Origin: Cephalotus follicularis
Lineage: Eukaryota; Streptophyta; Magnoliopsida; Oxalidales; Cephalotaceae
NCBI GenBank assembly: GCA_001972305.1
Contig: BDDD01002358.1
Span: forward strand, 1 to 64,000
Length of the DNA stretch: 64,000 bases
Reading direction: 5' to 3'
The stretch's first letter is position 1. Every line of letters begins with the position of its first letter. The position numbers were made by a program, and so were the translations under genes. This document shows positions 44,781-56,257 of the stretch, piece after piece. The notes beneath the pieces were generated by a model. It was not told where the DNA came from. It searched no databases and was given only the letters and a program-made list of their open reading frames with translations.

Positions 44781-45245
44781 TCACTGCGGAGGGATACCGG
44801 TAAGGGTATCGCAAAAGGTAGAATTTTCACTCTCACTCAGGAAGAAGTTTCGGAGTCGACCTCTGTTGTCGGAGGTAACTTTTATATTTATGGTTATTCT
44901 GCTAAAGTGTTAATGGATCCTGGAGCATCTCATTCATTCATTGCTTCATAATTTGTATTATGTTTAGATGTCACACCTGATTGCATGACATATATGTTGG
45001 ATGTGAGTACACCCACTAGAGGTTCCATGTGAACAGACTCGGTATATAGGAGTTCCGAGATATCCATGGTAGGTATTTCTTTATATGCTGATCTGATTGT
45101 GTTGCCCATCCATGACTTTGATGTCATTCTGAGGATGGATTGGTTGTCAGCCCATCATGCTCATATGGACTGCTACAACAAGACTGTGGATTTTTGCCTA
45201 CTTGATGGAACTACGTTTTAGTTCAAGGGAGACAAGGGGATTTCA
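44781..45245 (+). pseudogene. Element 3 aspartic protease
   Basis: The active-site-like stretch MDPGASHSFIAS lies at about 44914-44950, where most family members have DSGA. This is followed by SLYADLIVLPIHDFDVILRMDWLSAHHA (about 45080-45165). It lies between gag zinc knuckles and RT as expected. Confidence 0.85.
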
Positions 45246-46720
45246 ATGACAATTATATCCTTCATTCGTGCGTCGAAGTATCTAGAGAAGGGTTGCGAAG
45301 GATATTTGGCCTACGTGATTGATCGGAGAAAGGAGAAAGGTATGAGTATTGAAGAAATTCTTGATGTAAGTGAATTTCTGGATGTGTTTCCTGCAGACTT
45401 AGGGTCTTTACCACTGAAGAGGAGTATGGAGTTCGTTATTGATCTTGTACCTGGAATGGCTCCTATCTCCAAAGAACCTTATCGGATGGCTCCTGGAGAG
45501 TTGAGGGAGTTAAAATTACAGTTGCAAGACCTGATCGATAAAGGCTTTGTTCGACCCAGTATTTCTCCGTAGGGTGCACCTGTGTTATTTGTCAAGAAGA
45601 AAGATGGGTCGATGAAGCTTTGCATCGACTACCAGATGTTGAATAATGCAACTATTAAGAACAAATACCCCCTCCCACACATCGAGGATTTGTTCGATCA
45701 ATTGCAAGAGTGAAGGGTGTTTTCCAAACTCAATTTGAGAATGGGTTATCACCAGCTGAGGTAAGGGAAGGAGACATTGAGAAGACTGCCTTCTGGACGC
45801 GGTATGGTCACTATGAGTTCCTAGTAATACCCTTTGGCGTGACCAACGCACCGGCAACATTCATTTCATTGATGAATGACGTATTCCGACCATACCTGGA
45901 CCAGTTTGTTATGGTGTTTATTGATGACATACCAGTGTATTCAAGGAGCGAAGAGGAGCATGCGTACCACTTGAGGTTAGTGCTACAGATTCTAAGAGAG
46001 CATCGGTTTCACGCCAAGTTCGGCAAGTGTGAGCTCTGGCTTGATCATGTGATCTTTCTTGGTCATATCGTATCTGGAGAAGGCTTGACGGTGGATCCAT
46101 CAAAGATCGAGGTTGTGCGGGATTGGCCGCAACAGAAGAATGTGACGGAGGTGCGTAGTTTCCTCGGATTTGCGGGGTATTATCGAAAGTTCATCCAGAA
46201 CTTTTCGAGGATAGCCGTACCTTTGACAAAGTTGACCCAAAAGAAGACTTTGTTCATCCGGGATAAGGATTGTGAAGGAAACTTTCGAGAGTTGAAGGAC
46301 CAGTTGATTTCCGTTCCTCTCTTGGCATTACCTAATGGTAATGAGGGCTTTGCAGTTGACAGTGATGCTTCGGGTAAGGGATTGGGTTGCGTACTGATTC
46401 AAAGAGGCAGAGTGATTGCTTATGCTTAGGAGAAGCTAAAGCCATACAAGGAGAACTACCCAATGCACGATCTTGAACTGGCCGTGATTGTGTTGCTCTT
46501 CAGAAATGGAGGCATTATATGTATGGAGCACAATTTGAGATCTTCACGGATCATAAGAGTTTGAGGTACTTGTTCTATTAGGATACACTAAACATGAGGC
46601 AACGAAGATGGGTGGAGTTCTTTAATGATTATGATTGCAGTATCCAGTACCATCCTGGGAAAGCGAATGTGGTCGTTGATGCATTGAGTCGCAAGGCCAT
46701 GATTTCCAGTACAATGGTGT
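45246..46720 (+). pseudogene. Element 3 reverse transcriptase and RNase H
   Basis: The RT opening DVSEFLDVFPADLGSLPLKR lies at 45365-45425 and DKGFVRPSISP near 45540. The palm motif FIDDIPVYS lies at 45919-45945, then [11 protein letters not shown] and [22 protein letters not shown] (46145-46210). RNase H follows, with [13 protein letters not shown] near 46360, DHKSLRYL near 46550 and [26 protein letters not shown] (46597-46675). It matches chromovirus pol. Several breaks are present. Confidence 0.9.
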
Positions 46721-46899
46721 CACAATGGAAGATGTTGGAAGATTTCCAAAGGGGGACTCCAATGCTTACAGTCACCGGGTGTCCTTGTGGCTAGCATGCG
46801 AGCACAGCCAACACTGCTTGACGAAATGAAGAATGCTCAAGCATGTGATCCTGAATTGTAGCAGATTCGAGAGAATCTTGACTCGGAGTCTGATTTTCT

Positions 46900-47134
46900 G
46901 ATGCGTGTTGATGGTATTTTGAGATTTCCAGGATGGGTATGTACTCCGGATGAACACGGACTGAAGAGCGAGTTATTGTATGTGGCTCAAAAATCTCGGT
47001 ACAGTATCCATCCTGGTAGCACCAAAATGTATCAGGATATGAAGAGGAATTACTGGTTGTCAGGTATGAAGCGTGAGATTGCCAAGTATGTTGCGAAGTG
47101 TGATACTTGTCAGAGAGTTAAGGCTGAAACCAGA
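46900..47134 (+). pseudogene. Element 3 integrase, zinc-binding part
   Basis: HPGSTKMYQDMKRNYWLSGM and CDTCQRVKAE (47010-47125) supply the HHCC-type zinc domain. The domain is cut at 47134 by the coding-less copia derivative; the catalytic core resumes at 50178. The last five bases, CCAGA, are the target duplication. Confidence 0.88.
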
Positions 47135-47820
47135 TGTTGGAATCGGGTATACCGAATCCGGTGCCAAAACGGACATAGGTGTGTAGGGTGTAGAATAAAA
47201 ATTTAAATATATAAACATGCAGCGGAAGAACACCCTATATATAGAAACCAATCAATAATGGCACGTCCACAGACCACATGGATCACCACAACATCAACAG
47301 AATTGAATTGGTGTCACCATTGTACACAATGGTTACACACAAGCATGGCATAAGGAAGAAGGACCAAGAATAAATACAAGTGGGTGTTGGCTCCTTCATT
47401 GTTTGCCACTACAAGCTTGAGTAGATACCCTTTGATCTTCTCCAAGCCTCAGCAACAGCAAATAATCCAACCGGCAAAATCAAAGTGCTTGAACTCACTC
47501 TCTCTCTCACTTAGCTTAGAAAAGGAGTATTGATTATGACCAATGAGATCAATAATCCATCCACCCTAGATAAGCCTTTTCTTGGTGTTTATCAGATGAA
47601 GGAACACACACTTGGAGAGAAGAATTCGAGGTCAATTGCCCAGCAAAATGTCTTAACCCCCACTATTCCATCTCCTGCAGAAATACTTATAACCAGCCTC
47701 CTATTCTCTCTCCCAATCTCCCATTCACTTAGGATCATGGCCTTCACTCCCTGGGAGACCGAAGCCATGATTCCCACATTTCTAAAACGTGTAGAATCGA
47801 GAGAAACCGGCTAAGAATGT
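47135..47820 (-). repeat. LTR copy (3' side) of the coding-less derivative
   Basis: It is a direct repeat of 49432-50046, nearly identical by eye over its first 600 bases. The inner limit cannot be fixed because the other copy differs beyond that point. The minus-strand promoter-like GGTTATAAGTATT lies near 47686-47695. Confidence 0.8.
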
Positions 47821-48892
47821 GAGAGTGGGTAGGCTTTCTTGCCAATTTGTATCCAATACAAGATTCAATCATAATATTTGGCCTTAGATTCAATATGGTC
47901 TCAGCTAGGGCATGACAAACCATCAGAATCTTGATAAGTCCAGTACCCACAATTTTCATTGGAATGCACTAGTTTTAACACCCACACGTAGGCGTGTCCA
48001 AGTGCTAAAACATAGCCACTCTTTGCGGTGCCCACCGCCGACGTTGACATAATATCCCCAAGTCATCAGCCTCAGCTAGGGCATGACAAACCAACAACCC
48101 AGGAACACTACTCAACGAAAATTGTGGAAGGCCACGGGGAACCACTCCATGGGTTCCTACGTTGAGACTTATTACTGTAATGAGGGAATTTGCGGTCTCT
48201 TGTTTTAATTACCAAGCCATAAATTAATTCATTGGTTATATTAGCCAATTCCAATTAATTACGGCTGATCCTGCAAGACGATTATCTTATGCACCTTGGA
48301 CATATTTCTAAAAAATGTCAATGGATTGGCCAGGACAAAATTAGTAATGACTTGAGCCCAAAGTCACTACTAGGTCTTCCTAGGTGTAATGATTTAAATC
48401 TATTTATTACAACATTAACCATGCATACATGGCCTTCAAAAATCTTGTACTTCATTTCTCCTTTCCTCCATCTCTCCTTGCAAGATCTTCTTTTACAAAA
48501 GGAACAATACATTTTCGAAAAGATATTTATATTTAAAAATTACAAGGAGAAATTACAAAAATAAGGGAAAAATAAATGATGCACGCAGGCACCTTATTAC
48601 AGACCTTTAAAGATAATAAATAAATAAATCCATTCACACAAAGAAAACCTTAAACTAAGTCAAAGTCTTTTTCGGGCCATCCATTGTGCATAAGTTCTAT
48701 ATTATATCCAATATAATAAAACCACAAATAAAACAAATGCCATAAATGATAACCAATTACACAATTTAATTCAATGATGGTTAATTGACCAAACTCCCAC
48801 TGAATCAAGCAATGATTTTTAATTTTCCTAGTGCAAAAATGTATAAAATTCAATTTTGTTAAAACATTTTTTTTTAATTTTTTTTTATAAAG

Positions 48893-49135
48893 GACGTCGA
48901 CGCCTTACCAAAGGCATCGACGTGTTTTCTGAAAAACATGAACAAGACATAGATGCAAGAACAGAGCATCAATGCGTTTCACAAGAACATTTGAAAAAGG
49001 CGTCGACGTCAAAAAAATAACATCGACGTGTTTCACAAAGTATGATCCAGACATCGACGTCTATCACGAACGTCGACGTCTTTACTGGGAATATGACATG
49101 ACATCGACGTCTTACCAAAGACGTCGACGTCTTTA
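48893..49135. repeat. GTCGAC motif cluster in the leader of the coding-less derivative
   Basis: About ten copies lie here, for example GGACGTCGACGCCTT, GGCATCGACGTG, GGCGTCGACGTC, CATCGACGTCTATCACG, GACGTCGACGTCTTT. On the minus strand it lies some 280-520 bases after the primer site, that is, in the 5' leader. Confidence 0.85.
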
Positions 49136-49416
49136 GCCCCCTGGGCATTTTCTGCAATTCGAAAAATGCTGAATTCAATGGTTTAGACTATGGAATACAA
49201 TTTTGGCATTCCAAAATCCACTATGCATGTTCCAAACTTAATTCTAAACACATTTAAACAACATTCCCAGCATAAAAACTCAATGAAATCCAATTTCATG
49301 CAATTTTCATTAAGGCACTTAGAAAATTTTGTTTGATCAAAAAAACACATCCAATGATTGAACTATTAATCAGTACATCATCTAAGGCATACATATTCAA
49401 TTAAGGATGATGTGGG

Positions 49417-49430
49417 ACTCTCTAATACCA
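49417..49430 (-). promoter_or_regulatory. Primer binding site of the coding-less derivative
   Basis: On the minus strand TGGTATTAGAGAGT follows the LTR end by one base, close to the initiator-methionine-tRNA-type site in Copia-1 and Element 3. Confidence 0.8.
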
Positions 49431-49431
49431 C

Positions 49432-50177
49432 TGTTGGAATCGGGTATACCGAATCTGGTGCCAAAATGGACATAGGGGTGTAGGGTGTAGAATAAAATTT
49501 TAAATATATAAACATGCAGCGGAAGAACACCCTATATATAGGAACCAATCCATAATGGCACGTCCACAGACCACATGGATCACCACAACATCAACAGAAT
49601 TGAATTGGTGTCACCATTGTACACAATGGTGACACACAAGCATGGCATAAGGAAGAAGGACCAAGAATATATACCAGTGGGTGTTGGCTCCTTCGTTCTT
49701 TGCCGCTACAAGCTTGAGTAGATACCCTTTGATCTTCTACAAGCCTCAGCAACAGCGAATAATCCAACCGGCAAAATCAAAGTGCTTGAACTCACTCTCT
49801 CTCTCACTTAGCTTAGAAAAGGAGTATTGATTATGACAAATGAGATCAATAATCAATCCACCCTAGATAAGCCTTTGCTTGGTGTTTATCAGATGAAGGA
49901 ACACACTTGCAGAGAAGAATTCGAGGTCAATTGCCCAGCAAAACCCCCACTATTCCATCTTCTGCAAAAATACTTATAACCAGCCTCCTATTCTCTCTCC
50001 CAATCTCCCATTCACTTAGGATCATGGCCTTCACTCCCTGGGAGACCGAAGAATACAAGTGATATTGCCATAACAAATTTAGCACGCATCATATATATAA
50101 GAATAAGATTGTTCTATACATGGTAAGATATAATGCAACAACCCATCTGATGGCTTGTCGGGTCACTATATCTAACA
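49432..50177 (-). repeat. LTR copy (5' side) of the coding-less derivative
   Basis: On the minus strand it begins TGTTAGATATAGTGACCCGA, like the LTR at 53405, and ends CCCGATTCCAACA. It is 746 bp, much shorter than the 2.27 kb LTR of its relative at 51139-53405. Confidence 0.85.
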
Positions 50178-50760
50178 CCAGAGGCCAGCGGGTTTGTTAC
50201 AGCCTTTACCGATTGCTGAGTGGAAGTGGGAGCACATGATAATGGACTTTGTTTCAGGGTTTCCTCTGACTCAGAACCGTCACAATGTAGTGTGGGTTAT
50301 TGTGGATCGGCTCACGAAATCGGTTCACTTTCTGCAGACACATGTCACAGATTCTGTGAGCAAGTTGAATCGTTTGTTGATCAAGGAGATTGTGAGGTTG
50401 CACTGTGTTCCCGTGAGCATAGTATGTGACAGAGATTCTATCTTCACTTCCAACTTCTAGAAGAGGTTTCAGGTAGCTTTTGGTATGAAGCTAAACATGA
50501 GCACTGCCTTTCACCCACAGACTGATGGGCAGTCAGAGCATACCATCCAGACCTTGGAGGATATGCTTCAAGCCTGTGTTATTCCTATGATAGAGTTTTC
50601 ATATAACAATAGCTATCACTCCAGCATCTGTATGGCATCATACGAGGCTCTGTATGGGAGGAAGTATAGATCGCCCATTTGTTGGGATAAGGTTGGTGAG
50701 CGATCGTTGCTCAGATCTGATCTAGTTAAGGAGACTTCGTAGAAAGTCAAGGTCATCAAA
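50178..50760 (+). pseudogene. Element 3 integrase, catalytic core
   Basis: It opens with [24 protein letters not shown] (50193-50265), then [15 protein letters not shown] and [15 protein letters not shown] (50415-50460), and a [23 protein letters not shown] stretch (50500-50570). Both aspartate contexts and the Q-S-E-type region of the DDE core are visible. It follows the second CCAGA copy. Disrupted. Confidence 0.9.
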
Positions 50761-50799
50761 GAGAAGCTGCTTGCTGCTCAAAGCCGGTAGAAGAGCTAT

Positions 50800-51138
50800 G
50801 TGGATAGTGTCAAGAGGAGACCGTTGACCTTCGATGTTGGTGATCATGTGTTCTTGAATGTTTCACCATGGAAGGGCGTGCAAAGATTTGGGAAGAAGGG
50901 CAAGTTAGCTCCGCGCTATATTTGTCTTTCGAAATTCTGGAGAGAGTCGGAGAGGGGGCATATCAGCTCGCCTTACCTCCTGCACTCTCTAGTGTACATG
51001 ATGTCTTCCATGTGTCTATGCTGAGAGGATATATCCGAGATCCTACACACATCTTGAATCATGACTTACTTACTGTGCGGGATGATTTATCTTGTGAGGA
51101 ATTGCCAGTGCGGATTCTGGACTGGAAGACGCATGTGA
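50800..51138 (+). pseudogene. Element 3 integrase C-terminus (GPY/F and start of chromodomain)
   Basis: FGKKGKLAPRYI, ILERVGEGAYQLALPPALSSVHDVFHVSMLRGY (50930-51035) and ELPVRILDW (51100-51125) are the GPY/F module and the lead-in to the chromodomain. It ends at the border of the copia LTR at 51139. Confidence 0.85.
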
Positions 51139-53405
51139 TGTAAACATAAAAACCATTTCCGCTTCCAAAATGGATTTAGGCATATAAGGTGTAGAACAAA
51201 AATATTTTAACATATTATGCAGCGAAAAACCACCCTTTGCATAAATAAAAAAGTCGATTATGGCAAGACCACAAGCCACGAGGATCACCACATCATCAAC
51301 AAAGGTTGAATTGGTGTCCCCAAAGACAAACAATGGTGACCCACAAACAAGGCATAGCAAGGCAAGAAGAGAAAAAGACTAGGAGATTATACCAGCGGGT
51401 GAAGGATCCTTCAATCTATGCCGCTACACGCTTGGGAAGACACCAGTCAAGATGCTCCCAGTGACCCTGGTACAACAGCTACTGCAAGTAGCAAACCAAA
51501 ACAAGTAAGAGCCAAGAACAAAAGCACTCACTATCTCTTTATAAAATTATGAAGGATAAATTGAGATTGACAAGACGTAGCCAAAAACAATCCACCCTAG
51601 ATAAGCACTTGCTTGGTGTATATCAGTATATGAAACTCACTTTCTACAGAGAGAACTCTAACTAAATTGCCCAGCAAAAAGACTTTTACAAAACTGACTA
51701 AAAATTCTGTAGAAAAAACCTCTCACCAGCCACCTTTCCTCTCTCCCACTCTCCCATACACTAGGGATCATGGTGCTAACTCCCCGGGGTTTCAGAGCCA
51801 TCATCCCCATGTGTGCATATCATGTATGGACGTGATAAATCGGCAGGAGATGAGAGGGAGAATGTGCCCACAATGTGAGATCGTGCACAGGTTGCACAAC
51901 TCGCACAAAATGTAGACGCTTTCAACAAGAGCGTCGAGGCCTATATATATAACATGGCACTAAACGTCGACTTCTTTCTAAAAGACATCGATGCCTATAC
52001 AAGTGTTAAGCGTCGTCATTTCCCAGAAGGCATCGACGCTTTGTCTAATGTTATGCATCGACGCTTTCCTAGAAGACGTCGACGGTTTGACTGGCAAGTG
52101 AAGCAAATAGAGTCTAACTCTTTTAGTGATTTCATGTACCCTTCAAATATTGATTAAGTGAGACCAAACAAATATCTAAATATTGATTAAGTAAGACCAA
52201 ATAAATATGTTTCCACAAAATGTAGGATCCACTTAACCGATATTTAACACCAAGACTTAATATGTCTAACATATTAATGAACTAATCATGATTGGGCAAG
52301 GACCCTATAAAATCTTGGTTAAAATCGGATGTGTTCATAAATTACCAAAATACCCCTAAGGTTCGGTTTAGCCATTCTAAATGGTCCTAGACAATTTTAA
52401 ATGCTCTCGGAATAATATCGAATATTATCCAGATGGAAAAAACTAATCTAATTAATTTTACCATAACTTATTATGCACCGCCGACTTTCTAAGTCGTCGG
52501 TTCACGTGTACTATAATCCCTTGTCATACTTGGCCCCGATTGAGGTCTAGGGTAAGGATACATGTCAACCCTAGATAAAACCTCAATATCTAAAATATCT
52601 GATTATTGCTAGGAACTTTGGCATATTCTCCATAAATATAATTTCCAATCTACCTCAACCTTGGCGAAGGATTTCATAAGTCCAAAGTACAATCAGACCA
52701 TAATAGGTTCGATCACCTTCCTCAAGTGTGGCAATCCCTTATTACGCACTAGCTTATATTCGTATAGATTCGATCATACCCAAAGACCACCCGATTGCCA
52801 GCCCTACGCAAGGACTGGGTAAGGTGGAGATCAAAGCATAACCGTCTCCATACAATATAGAGCAGTCACGCAGGTCCAAGGATCAGATGAGTTTGAGAAC
52901 TCGCTAAGTGATCAACCCTTATACACAACCGCAACAAGTAGGCGTTACTACTGACTCGAGACTAGTGACTATCCAAATAGTGTCTCCTACGTGGGTCCTG
53001 TTCAATGTACATGCTCCCAATGCGCACCCCGTATTTGCCCTAGTTTCCAACACAAATGATAGTGAGAGAATCCATCCTCCAATTCCATGAGCAGGAAACA
53101 TATGCGCAAGTCTATCTACTTCACTAATGCCCACAAAGTGAACCTATGATTTGGAACAAATTCGACATAAGGAATAAGGTAACCAATCCCGCAGCCTCTA
53201 TGCTAGGCATCCAACCTTATGTCAGGGCATCACAAGCGTAAGCAGATAAATAATAAACTACTTCAATTAAGTGATAAAACACAAGTGATATATCCATAAG
53301 AAACTATGCACATGTCATATATAAAAAAAATAAGATTTTTTATTTACAAGAAAAGATATAATACAACAGTCCATCCAATGCCTTGTCGGGTCACTACATC
53401 TAACA
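51139..53405 (-). repeat. Copia LTR, 2.27 kb
   Basis: On the minus strand it runs from TGTTAGATGTAGTGACCCGA to TTTTTATGTTTACA. It carries a GTCGAC cluster at 51910-52090. Blocks shared with the Copia-1 LTR include GTGGTCTAGGG-like GAGGTCTAGGG and the CCAGCCCT/AGCTCATGG region, showing descent from one LTR type. Confidence 0.85.
51910..52090. repeat. GTCGAC motif cluster, copia LTR
   Basis: About eight copies lie here (AGAGCGTCGAGGC, AAACGTCGACTTC, GACATCGATGCC, AAGCGTCGTC, GGCATCGACGCTTTG, GCATCGACGCTTTCC, GACGTCGACGGTTTG). On the minus strand this is upstream of the region where the related LTR has its TATA box, that is, in U3. Confidence 0.8.
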
Positions 53406-54245
53406 ATCTTCCACTTGACCCTCAAGCCATGAACTACTATATCCTAGACCCATCGTCCCACGATGAAGCTCCCGAGCCTTGGTGCCCATTGCCTTGGTCA
53501 GTGGATCTGATGTGTTCTCCTCTGAGGAGACCCTCTCAAGCAGTATATCTCCCCAACCAATAATCTCCTGGATCAAATGATAGCATCGCTCGATGTGTTT
53601 GGATTGCTGGTGAGATCGAGGTTCCTTGGCTTGTGCTACAACCCCATTATTGTCACTGTATATGACAACTGGACTACTAATAGAAGAACCAACTCCTAGT
53701 TCAGTAATGAACTTGTGCATCCATACACCCTGCTTGGCGGCATCTGAGGCTGCTATGTACTCGGCTTATGTGGTTGAATATGCAATAGTCCCTCGCTTTG
53801 AACTACGCCAGCTCACAACTCCACCATTAAGTACAAAGACGTACCCAGAGACAGATTTGTGAACATCTGGATCACTATCAAAACTGGAGTCTGTGAAGCC
53901 CTCAAATTTTAGCTCACTATCATTTCCATAGATGAAGAAGATATCTTGAGTCCTCCTAAGGTGCTTCAGGATTCCCTTGACCACCTCCCAGTGCTTCTCA
54001 CTGGGATCTGACTGAAATCGACTTGCCATACCCAAGGCAAGCGCGACATCAGGCCTAGTACATAACATGGCATACATGATCGACCCTAATGCCGAAGCGT
54101 AAGGTATCTGACTCATGCGTGCTCTCTCTTCAGATGTCTGAGGAGACATCTTTCGAGAAAGATGAATTCCTTCGCCTATTGGTAATCGGACTCTCTTGGA
54201 ATTCTCCATGCTAAACCTTTTTAGCACCTTGCTAATGTGTTGGCT
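53406..54245 (-). pseudogene. Copia RT C-terminus and RNase H
   Basis: On the minus strand SKVLKRFSMENSKRV opens the RT end, followed by YASALGSIMYAMLCTRPD, GFTDSSFDSD (RNase H first aspartate context) and SGYVFVLNGGVVSWRSSKR, all in one open stretch (54227-53766). IYSDNNGVVAQAKEPRSHQQ, KHIERCYHLI and SDPLTKAM follow (53720-53400). These are textbook copia signatures. The upstream half of pol is not present here. Confidence 0.9.
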
Positions 54246-55867
54246 TTGCGTTAGACATCGACGCTAAGGTAAATCATCGACTCCATGATTCTTTAGTGTG
54301 GGTATGGACGTGTTGCACGACGACGCTTAAGGTTCCTACCTAAAAGTGTCGACGCCTGGAGTAAAGCGCTGGCACTAAGGTTCCATACCTAGAGCGCCGA
54401 CGCGTATGGGTTGAACATCGACGCCTAATGGCTACTGGAAAGCGCTGACGCTAAGTGTTGAGCGTCGATACTTAGAGGACATAAGCGTCGACTCCTTGAG
54501 GTTAAACGTCGACGCTTTGACACATTGTTTTGAGTATTTTCGCGTAAATGACTTACGAAAATCTCGAATTGAGCCTATATACTTTTGAGCATATGTTTGC
54601 ATTGAATCTTGAACTGTTACTTGAACTAATTATTGAAATGTGGTTGATTTATAAATGTGTTTTGGAAACACTTACATGATTTTAAATGAATCATTATTTG
54701 TGCGAAAAATGTATATTGACTAAATGTATATTTTTGAATAATTGGGGAAGTATTTCCAATGTTTGTGAACTGTTTAAAAGTTCTATACGGAGAAAATGTA
54801 TAATTGACTAAATGTATATCTTCAAATAACTGGGGAAGGATTTCCAACGCTTGTGAACTGTTTATGAGATTTTTCTATATAAAGAAATGTATTATTTCAA
54901 GTGGTTATAATTTTTCTAAACGACTTGGAAAAATGGATCGTAATATATATTGGACATATATATTTGACAAAGTAATTACTATTTATGAATTGCCTGACTT
55001 GTACTGTGATTGTTACTATTGCCATACTAGCTGCGTGGTGGAGTTGCCATGGTTGGCCAGTGGCAGGTTGTCCTCAGGAGCCAGGAGTTGGCTGGGGAAC
55101 TCACTATGATTGCTTAGCCGCCGTGCTAAGTAACCTGTACTGTTGACATACTTCGAGCCGTCCGGAGCCGAGGCTGAGGTATGAGTGTGCGCCGTTAGGG
55201 CCAGTAGTTGGAGATGATCTCGTACGTACAGCTTGTATTGCCTGGTTCTATACGGACATTACTGTAATCTTGTTGATGTATCCCTGGCCGGGTTGCACCT
55301 GTACTGTGAATATACATATAAATATCTATATGTATATACTATTATCTATAGTGTATTGCATCATTGTGCATAACTTCATGACATACATTATTATTGACCC
55401 CGAACTGTATATATATATAAGTTAGCCGAGTGAGGACAAAGGCTAACCCCCTACAATTTCATATTGATGATGCGGGATAGCTATGGACATGCTGGGGGAA
55501 GATCTATGTTGTAAGAAATGACGCAAGTGTATTGTTAAGTTGTTACTGTAAAACAATGGGATAATGTTTTATGTTCATGGAACAATGTTTATCGTACTGG
55601 AAGGTTTTTGTATTTTCTGGTTTATGTAATGTTGGATAATATGTTTTAATCATGCTCCATTTTTGGGGAAGTTATCTTGGATCATTGTACTGGATTAAGT
55701 ATTTGGTAACACGTAATATGGGATGCGTGTTATGTTGCTATTCGGCTTATATCAACAGCTTCCTCTGTAAGTTTAAAGTTTTAAATTTTACCGTATTTTG
55801 CATAAGCTGAATATGTTTATGTTGATTGCCACCACTATTTATGTCTTTGTGAAAACAGGGTATGACA
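54246..55867 (+). repeat. Element 3 3' LTR part
   Basis: It is collinear with 41928-43504 of the 5' LTR: GTTAGACATCGACGCTAAGG, CTAATGGCTACT, TTGAGCCT, CATACTAGCTGCG, GAACTGTATATATAT, ending GGGTATGACA. It holds the GTCGAC cluster at 54254-54518. The first part of the LTR is not present here. Confidence 0.9.
54254..54518. repeat. GTCGAC motif cluster, Element 3 3' LTR
   Basis: About ten copies lie here, collinear with one unit of the 303-bp duplication in the 5' LTR. Differences between copies are mostly C/T or G/A at CpG sites (for example AGCGTCGAT against AGCATCGAC). Confidence 0.85.
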
Positions 55868-56257
55868 CTAACCAATTCTCAAAATGGGCACAACATTTTT
55901 AAGGACGAATGATGAGGACTCCTCGACATGACGGGATGGGTTACAGAGCAAGATGTTTAGCAGTGTCGTTTCCTTTATCTACCTGATTGTATAAGAGACT
56001 TTTTGTATAAGAGATATATTGTATTCAGTTGTGTTGACCTGCCGGCTTAAGGCAATGCTTCAGTTATGTATGATGTACTATGGATTATGTGGGGTTTATC
56101 CATGCAAGTATTGAATAGTTGTTTCCACATGTTTGAATATGTATTAAAGTTTTAATTTATATCGTAATTTGGACATTATGCTCGTATAAAGATGCATTGT
56201 ATGGGAGGTATGTCACGCGTCGGGCCATGGGGTCCTCCTCATGGTTCGGGGAGTGAC
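55868..56257 (+). repeat. Element 1 LTR, last segment
   Basis: The LTR resumes after Element 3 with the second CTAAC copy. It runs parallel to the end of the Element 4 5' LTR (56745-57111): TTCTCAAAATGG, CTGCCGGCTT, TTAAAGTTTTAATTTAT, and an end in GGTTCGGGGAGTGACA against GGTTTGGGGAGTGATA. It ends at 56257 and directly abuts a second LTR segment of the same family. Confidence 0.85.

Larger units (their letters stand above)
47135..50177 (-). mobile_element. Coding-less copia derivative (LARD-like), minus strand
   Basis: Exact target duplication CCAGA lies at 47130-47134 and 50178-50182. On the minus strand it is an LTR (50177-49432), a primer site (49430-49417), noncoding sequence of about 1.6 kb, then a second LTR copy ending at 47135. 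The two direct copies start TGTTGGAATCGGGTATACCG at 47135 and 49432 and match for over 600 bases. The inside matches the leader of Copia-1, not gag or pol. No protein-coding remnant is seen, so it is either a LARD-type nonautonomous element or a derivative that lost its coding part before or after insertion. Confidence 0.85.
51139..54245 (-). mobile_element. Angela/TAR-like copia element, 3' end, minus strand
   Basis: On the minus strand a C-terminal RT part and RNase H (54245-53406) are followed by a polypurine tract and a 2.27 kb LTR (53405-51139). It lies in the chromodomain region of Element 3. The 5' part is absent; at about 54245 the sequence passes straight into the 3' LTR of Element 3. 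The LTR is related to that of the coding-less derivative and more distantly to Copia-1. The coding part is well kept but incomplete. Confidence 0.85.
40453..55867 (+). mobile_element. Element 3: Tekay-type Ty3/gypsy chromovirus
   Basis: Exact target duplication CTAAC lies at 40448-40452 and 55868-55872, within the LTR of Element 1. LTR 40453-43504, primer site 43508, gag, protease, RT, RNase H, integrase and part of the GPY/F-chromodomain tail, then 3' LTR part to 55867. Two copia pieces lie inside: 47135-50177 in the integrase and 51139 to about 54245 in the tail. The LTR start TGTAATGCCCGGG and end CGGGGTGTGACA suit a Tekay-type chromovirus. The LTR copies differ at about one base in ten by eye. 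It is broken at many points. Confidence 0.9.
5098..56257 (+). mobile_element. Element 1: Tekay-type Ty3/gypsy chromovirus, host of the nest
   Basis: This is the outermost element. Its own sequence lies at 5098-5228, 7992-9163, 18298-19502 (pol) and 19503-19887, 38910-40452, 55868-56257 (3' LTR). The gaps are a solo LTR, Element 2, Copia-1 and Element 3. Order of parts is reverse transcriptase, RNase H, integrase, chromodomain, LTR, all plus strand. Gag, protease and the 5' LTR are not present. The LTR matches that of Element 4 (63316 onward, and 56258-57111). It must be the oldest member of this nest, since four insertions lie inside it. It is broken at many points besides the insertions. Confidence 0.85.

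Noticed and set aside
49432-50177. Considered as an independent solo LTR beside another at 47135
   Set aside because: A single CCAGA pair flanks the whole 47135-50177 unit, and a primer site adjoins the inner LTR border, so it is one element.
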